A stretch of 64,000 nt of DNA from Mycobacterium sp. Root265 (GCF_001428895.1 NZ_LMJA01000031.1:563010-627009); one strand, 5' to 3'; counted from the first letter of the stretch, positions 34,922 to 44,712 are shown. Notes: generated by a model not told the origin, from the sequence alone. Translations and numbers: made by a program.

Positions 34922-37900
34922 GTGACCGCTGGAACACCGACCGCAACCGCGGTCGACGCCGACCCACAACTGCAGGCGGCCGTTCCGCGTCCCGATGTGC
35001 TCGGCGCAGCGCGTCGCCCCGGGTTGCGGTTGTCGCAGGTACTTCAGACCCTGGCCCAGGGATACTCCGATCGTCCGGCATTGGGCACCAGGGACCGCGA
35101 GACGGTCCGCAACGAAGCCGCCGGTAGCAGCGCCACCCGATTACTCCCCGCGTTCACCACCGTGTCCTACGGCGAGCTCTGGTCCGATGTCCGCGCCGTC
35201 GCCGGCGCGTGGCACCACGACCACCGTGATCCCATCCGGCCGGGTGATTTCGTGGCGGCCATCGGTTTCTCCAGTGCCGACTACCTCACGATCGACTTGG
35301 TGTGCGGCTACCTGGGGCTGGTGTCGATACCGCTGCAGCACAACGCCACGGCATCTCGGCTGACGCCCATCCTCGACGAGACCAGGCCGCGGGTACTCGC
35401 GGCCGGTGCGGCCTATCTCGACCTGGCCGTGGAGTCGGCGCTCGGAGTGCGCGAGTTGTCACGGATGGTCGTCATGGATTACCGCGCCGATGATGTGCAG
35501 CACGCCGAAAGCCTGCAGCACGCCCGGGACACATTCTCGGCCGCGGGGATGGACGTCATCATCGAAACCCTGCCTGAGCTCATCGCGCGGGGCAAGAATG
35601 CCCCCGAGGCCCCGATCTACACCGATGGATCCGACGACCGGCTGGCGATGATCCTCTACACCTCCGGCAGCACCGGCACCCCTAAAGGTGCCATGTGGAC
35701 CGAGCGGATGGTCGCCACGCTGTGGACGATTCCCACGAAATCGACCGAGTCGGCGGTGATCAACGTCAACTTCATGCCGCTCAACCACCTCGGAGGACGG
35801 CTGCCGCTGTCGGCGTCGTTCCAGACCGGCGGCACCAGCTACTTCGTCGCCGAGAGCGACCTGACGACACTGTTCGAGGATTGGGCGCTGGCGCGACCCA
35901 CCGACCTGGGCCTTGTTCCCCGTGTCGTGGACATGCTCTACCAGCGCTACCAACAGATCAGGGATCGACTGCTGGCGGGCGGCGCCGACCCTGACGTCGC
36001 CGAACAGCACGCCAAGACCGAGATCCGCGAAAAGCTGCTCGGCGGACGGGTTCTCGGTGGGTTCGTCAGTACTGCCCCGCTGGCCGCGGACATGCGATCG
36101 TTCCTGGAATCGACTCTGCAGGCCGACCTGGTGGACACCTACGGGTTGACCGAGATCGGCGCGGTCACCACCGACGGTTACGTGGTGCGGCCGCTGGTCA
36201 TCGACTACAAGCTGATCGACGTCCCGGAGCTGGGCTATTTCAGCACCGACAAACCCCACCCTCGGGGCGAGCTGCTGGTCAAGAGCGCCGCCGCCATGTC
36301 CGGTTACTACAAGCGTCCCGAGCTCACCGCCGAGGTCTTCGACGCCGACGGCTATTACCGCACCGGCGATGTCGTGGCCGAGATCGCACCGGATCGGCTG
36401 GCCTATGTCGACCGCCGCAACAATGTCATCAAACTGTCCCAGGGTGAGTTCGTCGCAGTGGCCAATCTGGAAGCCATTTACGCCGGCGCCCCACTGATCC
36501 GGCAGATCTTCATCTACGGCAACAGCGAGCGCCCCGGCCTGCTTGCCGTCGTCGTCCCCACCGACGATGCGTTGGCCACCTACGGCGGGGCCAACGCCGA
36601 ACTGAAGGCGGCCGTGCGGGCCGGACTCTCCAAGACGGCCCGCGAGGCCGATCTACAATCCTACGAGCTGCCGGTCGACTTCCTGCTCGACGCCGAGCCG
36701 TTCACCTCCGACAACGGGCTGCTCTCCGGAGTGGGAAAGCTGCTGCGCCCGAAGCTCAAGGAGCGGTACGCAGCCGAGCTCGAGCAGATGTACGAGCAGC
36801 TGGATGCCTCCCGGGCAGACGAGGTGCGGGCGCTGCGGGACGCGGCGCGCCACCAACCGACCGTCGACGTCGTCGTGCAGGCGGCCGCCGCACTGCTCGG
36901 CACACCCGTCGCAGAAGTCACCCCCGGTGATCGCTTCCTGGACCTGGGCGGCGACTCGCTGTCGGCGCTGACCTTCTCGAACCTGCTGTACGAACTGTTC
37001 GCCGTGGAGACTCCCGTGGGAGTACTGACCGGGCCGACAACGACTCTGGGCGACATTGCGGACTACCTCACGAGGGAGGCCGGGGACGGGCCGTCCGCCC
37101 CAACGGCGGCCAGTGTGCACGGATCGAGCACCGGCTCGATACACGCCACCGATCTCACTCTCGACAAGTTCCTGCCGAAACCCCTTCTGGCGGAGGCCGG
37201 TACGATGCCGCCACCCGAGGACTGCGCACCCGGCGTCGTTCTTTTGACCGGCGCCAACGGTTATCTGGGTAGATTCCTGGCGCTGGAGTGGCTGCAGCGG
37301 CTCTCAGAGACCGGTGGAACACTGATCTGCCTGCTGCGCGGCGCCGACGACGACTCCGCCCGGGCACGTCTGGAGGACGTCTTCGACAGCGGCGACGCCG
37401 GACTGCTCGAGCATTTCCGGACGCTGGCCGCCGCTCATCTTGAGGTCATCGCCGGCGACATCAGCGAGCCACTGTTCGGCCTCGACCCACACGTCTGGGA
37501 CGGCCTTGCTCAGCGGGTCGACCTCATCGTCCATCCGGCCGCCCTGGTCAACCACATGCTGCCGTACCGACAACTGTTCGGCCCCAACGTCAATGGAACG
37601 GCCGAGGTGATCCGGCTGGCACTCAGCACGCGGCTCAAACCCGTCAGCTACCTGTCCACGGTGTCGGTCGCGATGACCGTCGAGCCCGGACGCTTCGAGG
37701 AGGACGGTGACATCCGCGAGATCAGCCCGGTGCGACCGATCGACGACTCCTACGCCAACGGATACGGCAACAGCAAGTGGGCCGGCGAGGTATTGCTGCG
37801 CGAGGCCCACGACCTGTGCGGTCTGCCGGTGTCGGTGTTCCGTTCGGGAATGATCCTGGCCCACCGCCGCTACGCCGGTCAGCTCAACGTCCCCGACATG

Positions 37901-38434
37901 TTCACCCGCCTGGTCTACAGCCTGCTGGTCACCGGTCTGGCACCCCGATCCTTCTACGAGACGGGCCCTTCGGGGCAGCGTGCCCGTTCGCACTACGACG
38001 GTCTGCCCGTGGACTTCGTTGCCGAAGCGATCACCGCGCTCGCCACCGCGGCCGGTCCCGGTTTCCGGTCCTACGACGTGATGAACCCGCACGACGACGG
38101 TGTGTCCCTGGACGTGTTCGTGGACTGGATGATCGACGCCGGACACGCCATCAACCGGGTAGACGATTACGGTGACTGGCTCAACCGATTCGACACCGCG
38201 CTGCGTGCCCTCCCAGACGCACAACGACAGCATTCGGTGCTTCCGTTGCTGACGGCCTACAGCCGACCGGAGCGGCCGGTGCTGGGTGCGCTCGCGCCCG
38301 CGGAGGTGTTCCGGCACGCCGTGCAGCAGCAGAACATCGAAGGCGCCGACGACATTCCACACCTGTCGCGACAACTGATCGAGAAGTACGTGTCGGATCT
38401 GTTCGCAACCGGCCTTCTCCCGCAACGCGGTTGA
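34922..38434 (+). CDS. car: Carboxylic acid reductase (CAR)
   Basis: 1170 residues, normal CAR length, GTG start with AGGAG 5 nt upstream. Domains: adenylation (about 1-640; ILYTSGSTGTPKGAM near 240, DTYGLTEIG, TGDVVAEI); carrier domain (about 650-740) with DLGGDSLSAL carrying the phosphopantetheine Ser; and an NADPH reductase domain from about 770 (LTGANGYLGRFLALEW; catalytic Tyr/Lys in YGNSK). It reduces carboxylic acids to aldehydes using ATP and NADPH, and needs a PPTase, none here. It heads an operon with an MFS exporter and an SDR that could reduce the aldehyde. Natural substrate unknown. Confidence 0.95.
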   Translation: MTAGTPTATAVDADPQLQAAVPRPDVLGAARRPGLRLSQVLQTLAQGYSDRPALGTRDRETVRNEAAGSSATRLLPAFTTVSYGELWSDVRAVAGAWHHDHRDPIRPGDFVAAIGFSSADYLTIDLVCGYLGLVSIPLQHNATASRLTPILDETRPRVLAAGAAYLDLAVESALGVRELSRMVVMDYRADDVQHAESLQHARDTFSAAGMDVIIETLPELIARGKNAPEAPIYTDGSDDRLAMILYTSGSTGTPKGAMWTERMVATLWTIPTKSTESAVINVNFMPLNHLGGRLPLSASFQTGGTSYFVAESDLTTLFEDWALARPTDLGLVPRVVDMLYQRYQQIRDRLLAGGADPDVAEQHAKTEIREKLLGGRVLGGFVSTAPLAADMRSFLESTLQADLVDTYGLTEIGAVTTDGYVVRPLVIDYKLIDVPELGYFSTDKPHPRGELLVKSAAAMSGYYKRPELTAEVFDADGYYRTGDVVAEIAPDRLAYVDRRNNVIKLSQGEFVAVANLEAIYAGAPLIRQIFIYGNSERPGLLAVVVPTDDALATYGGANAELKAAVRAGLSKTAREADLQSYELPVDFLLDAEPFTSDNGLLSGVGKLLRPKLKERYAAELEQMYEQLDASRADEVRALRDAARHQPTVDVVVQAAAALLGTPVAEVTPGDRFLDLGGDSLSALTFSNLLYELFAVETPVGVLTGPTTTLGDIADYLTREAGDGPSAPTAASVHGSSTGSIHATDLTLDKFLPKPLLAEAGTMPPPEDCAPGVVLLTGANGYLGRFLALEWLQRLSETGGTLICLLRGADDDSARARLEDVFDSGDAGLLEHFRTLAAAHLEVIAGDISEPLFGLDPHVWDGLAQRVDLIVHPAALVNHMLPYRQLFGPNVNGTAEVIRLALSTRLKPVSYLSTVSVAMTVEPGRFEEDGDIREISPVRPIDDSYANGYGNSKWAGEVLLREAHDLCGLPVSVFRSGMILAHRRYAGQLNVPDMFTRLVYSLLVTGLAPRSFYETGPSGQRARSHYDGLPVDFVAEAITALATAAGPGFRSYDVMNPHDDGVSLDVFVDWMIDAGHAINRVDDYGDWLNRFDTALRALPDAQRQHSVLPLLTAYSRPERPVLGALAPAEVFRHAVQQQNIEGADDIPHLSRQLIEKYVSDLFATGLLPQRG

Positions 38435-38449
38435 CGTCGAGGCCACGAC

Positions 38450-39877
38450 ATGACCACCTCCGCCAACACCCGGCCGGGCGCCGTCCTGGTGATCACCTCA
38501 TCGGCGGCCTTCCTGGCGACGCTCGATCTGTTCATCGTCAACATCGCCTTCCCCGCCATCAGCGCTGACTTCCCGGACGCCGACTTCGGCCAGATGTCCT
38601 GGGTGCTGAACAGCTATACCGTCGTCTTCGCCGCGGTACTGGCGCTGGCCGGCCGCCTCGCCGACCGCTACGGCCACCGACGGATCTTCCTGATCGGACT
38701 GGCGATCTTCACCGTCGCGTCCGCGGCCTGCGCGCTCGCGCCCCACCTGTGGGCGCTGGTGGCCGCCAGGACCGTCCAAGGTGTCGGGGCGGCCCTGATC
38801 ACACCGACCTCATTGTCGTTGCTGCTCAACGCCTGGCCCGCCGAACGGCGCGCCAAAGCGGTCGGCACCTGGGCGTCGGTGGGAGCGGTCGCTGCCGCTC
38901 TCGGTCCGCCGCTGGGCGGACTGCTCGTCGCCGCGGGCTGGCAATGGGTGTTCCTGGTCAACGTTCCCATCGGCATCCTCACCATGGTGGCCGCGGCTCG
39001 TGTCCTCCGCGAATCCGACATCACGGCGATCGGACGACCCGATCTGCTCGGCGCTGCTTTCCTGGTGCTCGGAGTCGGTGCGCTGGCCTTCGCGTTGGTC
39101 GAAGTGCCCGAGCGGGGCTGGGGCGCAACGCTGGTCGTCACTTCACTCGCCGTTTCGCTGGTGGGCATGACCGCGGTGGTGATCCGCTCGCGCCGCCATC
39201 CGGTGCCCGCGCTGGATCTCGCAGTGCTGCGTGTCCCCGAGTTCGCGCTGGCCACCGTCATGATGCTGGCCTTCTCGTGCGGATTCGCCGGGATGCTCCT
39301 GGTCAACGTGCTGTATCTCACCTCCACCTGGGGCTGGTCGGCTCAGGCCGCCGGTCTCGGCCTTGCGGCAGGCCCGGCCGTCGTTGTCGTCGTCGCCCGA
39401 CAGGCGAATCGCCTGACGGCACGGCTGGGAATCGGAGCCGCCGCCACGCTGGGCGCCCTGAGCTTCACGGCCGGTGCGCTGTGGTGGCTGTGGCGGCTCG
39501 GGCCATCGGAGAACTATCTAGGCGGCCTGTTGCCCGGCCAGCTGCTGACCGGCCTGGGAGTCGGGCTGATCCTGCCGACCCTGTCTTCGGTCGTGGGGTC
39601 CGCGCTGCCGGCACCACGCTGGGGTTCGGGTTCGTCGCTGATCAACACCGCCCGGCAGGTCGGCTCGGTACTGGGCATCGCGCTGATCGTCACCGTGGTC
39701 GGGACGCACATCGCGAGCGCCCCCACGGAGTTCGCGTCCATCCGCTCCGGCTGGGTGCTGCTGGCCACGGCCGGAGCCACCACTGCCCTCGTCGGCCTCG
39801 CCTTGGGCGCCGTGGAGTCTCTGGCCCATCGGCGGTCACGCGCAGCGCCACACGACAGTCCACTGAGAACACCATGA
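38450..39877 (+). CDS. MFS transporter, DHA2 family
   Basis: 475 residues, about 14 hydrophobic segments. Motif A ALAGRLADRYGHRRIFLIG, motif C GAVAAALGPPLGGLLV and LDLFIVNIAFPAISADF in TM1 place it with 14-TM drug exporters. 15 nt after CAR; its last codons overlap an in-frame ATG (ATGA at 39874) of the SDR frame. Co-transcription with CAR suggests export of the acid, aldehyde or alcohol handled by this operon. Confidence 0.87.
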   Translation: MTTSANTRPGAVLVITSSAAFLATLDLFIVNIAFPAISADFPDADFGQMSWVLNSYTVVFAAVLALAGRLADRYGHRRIFLIGLAIFTVASAACALAPHLWALVAARTVQGVGAALITPTSLSLLLNAWPAERRAKAVGTWASVGAVAAALGPPLGGLLVAAGWQWVFLVNVPIGILTMVAAARVLRESDITAIGRPDLLGAAFLVLGVGALAFALVEVPERGWGATLVVTSLAVSLVGMTAVVIRSRRHPVPALDLAVLRVPEFALATVMMLAFSCGFAGMLLVNVLYLTSTWGWSAQAAGLGLAAGPAVVVVVARQANRLTARLGIGAAATLGALSFTAGALWWLWRLGPSENYLGGLLPGQLLTGLGVGLILPTLSSVVGSALPAPRWGSGSSLINTARQVGSVLGIALIVTVVGTHIASAPTEFASIRSGWVLLATAGATTALVGLALGAVESLAHRRSRAAPHDSPLRTP

Positions 39878-39912
39878 CCCACCCACCGCACACCACGTCA
39901 GGAAAGAACCAC

Positions 39913-40728
39913 ATGCCATCATCGCGACCCGTCGCACTCATCACCGGCGCCAACTCCGGTCTGGGTAAGTTCGCCGCCCTCGGTCTCGTGGAGGCCGGTT
40001 TCGACGTCGTCGGCACCAGCCGCAACACCACGGGACTGGATTCCCGCCCGGGCGTGACACTTCGCGACCTCGATGTCACCAGCGACGAGTCGGTCGCCAC
40101 GCTCGTCGAGGGCGTGATCGCCGACTTCGGGCGCATCGATGTCCTGGTCAACAATGCCGGCATGGGACTCGCCGGCGCCATCGAGGAGAATTCGATCGCG
40201 CAGCAGCAGAAGCTGTTCGACATCAACGTCTTCGGCGTCGTCAGGATGACGAACGCCGTGCTGCCGCACATGCGGGCTCGTGGAAGCGGACGGATCATCA
40301 ATATCTCCTCCATCTTCGGATTCATGCCCGCCCCGTACATGGCCGCCTACAGCGCCACGAAATATGCCGTCGAAGGCTATTCGGAGTCCGTCGACCACGA
40401 GGTCCGCGGCCACGGCATCAGGGTGTTGCTCGTCGAACCGGGCGGCACCAGAACCGGTTTCGACGACAACACCACGGCACCGGACAATCCGCTGGACGTC
40501 TACGCCCGGCAGCGCAGCCGCGCCAACGGTGTGGTGGCAGAGCAGGTCAACGGCGGCGAGGACCCCGTGACTGTCGCCAAGGCCATCGTGGCTGCCGCCA
40601 CCGATCAGAAACCCAAGCTGCGCTACCCGGCCGGCGTGAAGGCGCGCCAGCTCAGTGCCATGCGCCGGGCCGTTCCCAGCCGCATCTTCGACAAGCAGTT
40701 ACGTAAGACCTTCGAACTCACTGATTGA
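39913..40728 (+). CDS. Short-chain dehydrogenase/reductase (classical SDR)
   Basis: 271 residues from ATG 39913, which has AGGAAAG upstream; an ATG at 39874 overlapping the MFS stop is in frame and would add 13 residues. Motifs: TGANSGLG (coenzyme glycines), NNAG, and YSATKYA with Tyr/Lys; Ser in INISSIFG. Third gene of the CAR operon. As an oxidoreductase it may convert the CAR aldehyde to an alcohol or act on the parent alcohol. C-terminal extension KLRYPAGVKARQLSAM resembles members acting on longer substrates. Confidence 0.87.
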   Translation: MPSSRPVALITGANSGLGKFAALGLVEAGFDVVGTSRNTTGLDSRPGVTLRDLDVTSDESVATLVEGVIADFGRIDVLVNNAGMGLAGAIEENSIAQQQKLFDINVFGVVRMTNAVLPHMRARGSGRIINISSIFGFMPAPYMAAYSATKYAVEGYSESVDHEVRGHGIRVLLVEPGGTRTGFDDNTTAPDNPLDVYARQRSRANGVVAEQVNGGEDPVTVAKAIVAAATDQKPKLRYPAGVKARQLSAMRRAVPSRIFDKQLRKTFELTD

Positions 40729-40783
40729 CTCGTCGCGGGCTGCCGGCCCCTCGGACTACGGCGCCGAGGTCGGCATGGTGCGG

Positions 40784-41863
40784 CTATTCGTTTGTCGCGC
40801 TCAGCAAGCGGGCCGCTACCACCGGAATGTCGGCGTAGGTGGCGATACCGGGTGCCGCTGCACAGACCGCCGGAATCGCATTGATCAGCGGGGCAGCGGT
40901 GATGCGCAGGCCGATACCTCGCATCCGGGAGGGCGTCAGCTCAGCGAGATCTTCAGCCGTCGGCATCAGGTCGACCTTGACATGCACATTGGGGTCACCG
41001 GCGATGTCGATTCGGTATCCGTGCTCAACGGTCCACGCCGGTTCCAGCAGCGGGGTGGCTATCCAGCGCTGGTTGACCGCCAACACCTCACGCCCGTCGC
41101 GTGTTCCGTACCACTTGACGTCCATTCCACCCACGTGACCGGCCGGCAGGGACACCCCGTCCGCGACAACGTCTTCGGTGGTGTGGGCGAAGGCGACATC
41201 GCAGCGGATCTCGTCGACAACGATGCCCATCAGCCTCGCGAACACGTCAACTGCTTCAGCGAAAACGACGGTCCCTCGGCGCACATCATCCGCATGGGAG
41301 GGATCGTCTTTGGGCCGCCCCCAGCCGACAGACTGAAAGTTCGCATCTCCGATGAATTGCGAGACATCGACGGACTCGGTCATCGAGGCGTGCCGCACAT
41401 TGCTGGAAAGGCCGCTCGATACCGCGGCGATCATCTGGGCATATCCAGGGTTCATCCCGCTGCCGAAGATGGTGGCCCCACCTTCGCGGGCAGCAGCCTC
41501 GATCAGCGTTCGATCGTCGGGGGCGAGATTCAAACCCGTCAGGAACTCGGCACTGGTGACGATGTTGACTCCAGCACGCAGGATCTGCTGCACCTCTGCG
41601 ACCTCGAAATGCAGGGGTGTGTAGACGATGCAATCCGGCGCCAAGGCAAGGAGTGCGCTCACGTCGTTGGTTGCGTACACACCGAGTTCACGGTCGATCC
41701 CGCACAACGTGCCCACGTCGACACCGACCTTCTCCGGTGAGTGCGCGTAGGCGCCGACCACACTCAGATCCGGCCGCGCGAGCGTCGCCTTCACCGCCTC
41801 TCTGGCGACGTTGCCGGTGGTCCACTGGGCCACCCGAAGCGTAGGGCTCGTTGGATCAGCCAT
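40784..41863 (-). CDS. Dihydrodipicolinate-reductase-like NAD(P)-binding protein (paralogue 2)
   Basis: 359 residues from ATG 41863 (MADPTSPTLRVAQWTTGNVA); 31 codons further upstream are open but do not fit the family. Rossmann glycine motif RVAQWTTGNVAREAVKA, then LAPDCIVYTPLH, AGVNIVTSAEFL and FGSGMNPGYAQMIAA. Same family as the proteins at 30005 and 43006. Convergent with the CAR-operon SDR and divergent from the SDR at 42120, with a 256-nt AT-richer gap between. Confidence 0.75.
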   Translation of the reverse strand: MADPTSPTLRVAQWTTGNVAREAVKATLARPDLSVVGAYAHSPEKVGVDVGTLCGIDRELGVYATNDVSALLALAPDCIVYTPLHFEVAEVQQILRAGVNIVTSAEFLTGLNLAPDDRTLIEAAAREGGATIFGSGMNPGYAQMIAAVSSGLSSNVRHASMTESVDVSQFIGDANFQSVGWGRPKDDPSHADDVRRGTVVFAEAVDVFARLMGIVVDEIRCDVAFAHTTEDVVADGVSLPAGHVGGMDVKWYGTRDGREVLAVNQRWIATPLLEPAWTVEHGYRIDIAGDPNVHVKVDLMPTAEDLAELTPSRMRGIGLRITAAPLINAIPAVCAAAPGIATYADIPVVAARLLSATNE

Positions 41864-42034
41864 CGGCTCGGCGGGATTCTGGGGCGGGGGCCCGGAAAAG
41901 GTGCGCACCGGCATTCGCCAGTTCAGCGTGCTGTGCCGCGTGCGCCAAGCGCGCACGTCGACTCGGAACTTTGCTCATCGTTGCCCTTTCGACGTACGCC
42001 TCGATTACCGATTCCGCACGCAGATAAAAATAAC

Positions 42035-42045
42035 AGATGTAATCT
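42035..42045. promoter_or_regulatory. Short dyad AGAT-N3-ATCT in AT-rich promoter region
   Basis: Located in the gap between divergent paralogue 2 and the SDR, within an AT-rich stretch (AGATAAAAATAACAG...). A -10 region for the SDR could overlap it. The neighbouring TetR at 44089 is the obvious candidate regulator. Weak, because the arms are only 4 nt. Confidence 0.3.
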
Positions 42046-42119
42046 TTTGGGATGTCGGATCCGGCCGCTTCGGTGTCGATGCATCACGCGCTGCCGCCCG
42101 ATCTTCCGTACGCACAGAG

Positions 42120-42995
42120 ATGAGTGCCCACATGGCCGAACTGGACGGCAAAGTCGCGATAGTCACCGGGACGAGCCGCGGCGTCGGGGTGGGCATCGCG
42201 CACGAACTCTTGCGGGCCGGGGCGACGGTGATCGGCTGCTCACGGGCACCGATGGACGCATTACCCGGTACCGAAGACGATTCGGCCTGGACCGAGCGAT
42301 CCGCGCAGATGGTCTGCGACCAAGCCGATTACCGGGCCATCGACGCCTTCGTCACCCGGGTGGTCGACACCTACGGACGCATCGACATCCTCGTCAACAA
42401 CGCCGGAGGCACGGTTCCTTCTCCGTCGGTGGACGCCGTTCCCAGCCTGGTCGCCCGCATTCAAGGGGCTCCCGCCAGCGACGATGACTATGAGCGCAGC
42501 GTGCTGTTTCACGCCTTCGCCGTGCAGATGAACCTGATCAGTCCGCTGTGGTTCGCCATCCGCGCCTACCGGCAGATGAAGACCCAGGACGGCACCGGTT
42601 GCATCATCAACATCTCCAGCGGAGCCAGCCACTCCGCCGGTTCGCCCACCCTGGTGTCCTACGGCGCAGCCAAGGCAGGCCTGAACCAGATGACACGGTC
42701 ACTCGCCCAAGAATGGGGCCCCGCTGTGCGGGTGAACTGTGTGGCGCTCGGACCCACTGTCACCGACAATTTCCGGTCCTTCGTGCTGCCCACCGATGAC
42801 CCGCACGGCGAGAAGTACTTCGACCCCATTCCGCTCAAGCGCGGCGGTGAACCCGCCGAAGTGGGCCGTACCTGTGTGTTCCTCGCCGCCGGCGCAGCCG
42901 ATTACATCAACGGCACCACCATCGAGATCGACGGCGGCATGCTCCCCGGTGTTCTCTATGACGCCGGCCTCAAGACCATCACCGATCTCCTCTGA
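42120..42995 (+). CDS. Short-chain dehydrogenase/reductase
   Basis: 291 residues from ATG 42120; ATG 42132 (MAELDGKVAIVTG) is an alternative. Motifs: VTGTSRGVGVGIA, NNAGGTVP, INISSGASHS and YGAAKAGLNQM; the C-terminus ends with the FabG-like GTTIEIDGGMLPGV. It has a longer loop than usual between NNAG and the active site (ARIQGAPASDDDYER). First gene of a run SDR - DapB-like - TetR with gaps of 10 and 9 nt, clearly one operon. Confidence 0.85.
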   Translation: MSAHMAELDGKVAIVTGTSRGVGVGIAHELLRAGATVIGCSRAPMDALPGTEDDSAWTERSAQMVCDQADYRAIDAFVTRVVDTYGRIDILVNNAGGTVPSPSVDAVPSLVARIQGAPASDDDYERSVLFHAFAVQMNLISPLWFAIRAYRQMKTQDGTGCIINISSGASHSAGSPTLVSYGAAKAGLNQMTRSLAQEWGPAVRVNCVALGPTVTDNFRSFVLPTDDPHGEKYFDPIPLKRGGEPAEVGRTCVFLAAGAADYINGTTIEIDGGMLPGVLYDAGLKTITDLL

Positions 42996-43005
42996 AGGAA
43001 ACACA

Positions 43006-44079
43006 TTGACCCGCCGCGTCATTCAATTCTCCACCGGCAATGTCGGAATCCACGCGCTCCGGACGATCATCGGGCGCCCGGACCTCGAACTCGTCGGGCT
43101 CCATGCCGCATCGCCGGACAAAGTCGGGCGCGACGCCGCAGACCTCTGCGGTGTGGCCACGCCCACCGGAGTGACCGCGACGTCAGACATCGACGAACTC
43201 GTTGCGCTACAAGCCGACTGCGTCGTCTACACCTCCCAAGCGGAGACACGGCCACACGAGGCGATGGCTGACCTGATCCGCTTCCTGAGCGCCGGGACGA
43301 ACGTCGTAGGCACATCCTTCGTATGGTTGGTCGCACCCGAGTTCACCGACACGTGGTTGCGTGAACCACTGCAGCAGGCGTGCCGGGCCGGCAACTCGAC
43401 GCTGTACGTCAACGGGATCGATCCGGGCTTCTCCGGTGACACCCTGGTGTACTCGGCATTGAGCCTCGCCGGACGCGCGACCGCGATCACCGTCCAAGAG
43501 ATCTGCGAGTACGGCAGCTATGACGACGCCGAATTCACGGGCGTCAGCTTCGGTTTCGGCACAGAGCCCGACCATGAACCGATCCTTTTCGCGCCCGGCG
43601 TCCTGGCGTCGATGTGGGGAACCCAGGTACGCAGCCTGGCCCGCGACCTCGGCGTGCGCCTCGACGCGGTACGCGAGCGCCACGAGAAATGGGTCACTCC
43701 CGAACCGGTCTCCACCACGATGATGGACGTCGCGGCCGGCCGGGTGGCCGCGGTCCGGTTCGGTGTGGAAGGCGTGCGCGACGACGAGGTCATCATCACC
43801 ATGGAGCACATCAACCGACTCACCGCGGCCGACGCTCCCGAGTGGACCTATCCCCCCGACGGCAGGCCGGGCGTGCACCGCGTCACCGTCGAGGGCGATC
43901 CCGGCATCAGGATCGACACCCATGTCGGAGGAATGGGCGTCGATCACAACATCGGCGGTGTCGTCGCCACCGCCGCCCGCGCGGTCAACGCCATCGACGC
44001 GGTGTGCCGGGCACCCACCGGCATCCTCGCCGCCCACGAGCTGCGACCGCTCGACCATCTACCGGGCACGATGTGGTGA
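43006..44079 (+). CDS. Dihydrodipicolinate-reductase-like NAD(P)-binding protein (paralogue 3)
   Basis: 357 residues from a TTG at 43006, chosen because GAAGGAA lies 5 nt upstream and RVIQFSTGNVGIHALRT follows at once. LQADCVVYTSQAE, AGTNVVGTSFVWL and VNGIDPGFSGDTLVYS match the family. It sits between the SDR and the TetR in one operon, so it probably acts in the same pathway as the SDR. Reaction unknown. Confidence 0.77.
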   Translation: MTRRVIQFSTGNVGIHALRTIIGRPDLELVGLHAASPDKVGRDAADLCGVATPTGVTATSDIDELVALQADCVVYTSQAETRPHEAMADLIRFLSAGTNVVGTSFVWLVAPEFTDTWLREPLQQACRAGNSTLYVNGIDPGFSGDTLVYSALSLAGRATAITVQEICEYGSYDDAEFTGVSFGFGTEPDHEPILFAPGVLASMWGTQVRSLARDLGVRLDAVRERHEKWVTPEPVSTTMMDVAAGRVAAVRFGVEGVRDDEVIITMEHINRLTAADAPEWTYPPDGRPGVHRVTVEGDPGIRIDTHVGGMGVDHNIGGVVATAARAVNAIDAVCRAPTGILAAHELRPLDHLPGTMW

Positions 44080-44088
44080 CATAGGCGC

Positions 44089-44712
44089 ATGGCACGATCC
44101 CCTGCACCCCGACGGCCGCCCGGCGGCAACCAGGAACGCGCCGAACGCACACGCCGAGCCGTCATCGACGAAACGGTGCGCTACATCCTGGACGAAGGCT
44201 TCGCCGCACCCAGCGTGCGGCGCATCACCGAACGCGCCGGCCTCACCTGGGGAGTGGTGCAGTACCACTTCGGCGATCTCGGCGGACTGCTCATGGCAGT
44301 GGTCAACCAAGGCATCACCGAACTCACCGAGGCCCTCGAAAGACTGCGCCACGAGACCGCGCACCTGCCCGCCGAGCGCCGCACCGAGGTCGTCGTCGAC
44401 ACGCTGTGGCAGGCGTTCTCCAGCCCCACCTCCATGGCCGCGCTGGAAATCCTCATCTCCACCCGCGCGGCGCGCGACAGTGAGGTCAACGCCCAACTGT
44501 CCGACACCATGGGGCAATTCACCGAGCTCGGCCGGCATCTCGGAGAGGATCTCGACGCACCGCAGACCACCGAGATCGGAAACCTCATCTGGGCAACGCT
44601 ACGGGGAATCGTGCTCGCCCAGATGGTTTCCCCACAACCACTCGACACCAGCAGGGACCGCAGAACATTGGTCGAGGTGCTCAACACCTATATACGCGCC
44701 CAGGGCCGCTGA
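44089..44712 (+). CDS. TetR family transcriptional regulator
   Basis: 207 residues. Basic leader (MARSPAPRRPPGGNQERAERTRR), HTH APSVRRITERAGLTWGVVQYHFG, then helices. Third gene of the SDR - DapB-like operon (9-nt gap), so an autoregulator of this unit is likely; the dyad at 42035-42045 or the AT-rich 42001-42050 may be its site. Length and fold normal. Confidence 0.87.
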   Translation: MARSPAPRRPPGGNQERAERTRRAVIDETVRYILDEGFAAPSVRRITERAGLTWGVVQYHFGDLGGLLMAVVNQGITELTEALERLRHETAHLPAERRTEVVVDTLWQAFSSPTSMAALEILISTRAARDSEVNAQLSDTMGQFTELGRHLGEDLDAPQTTEIGNLIWATLRGIVLAQMVSPQPLDTSRDRRTLVEVLNTYIRAQGR

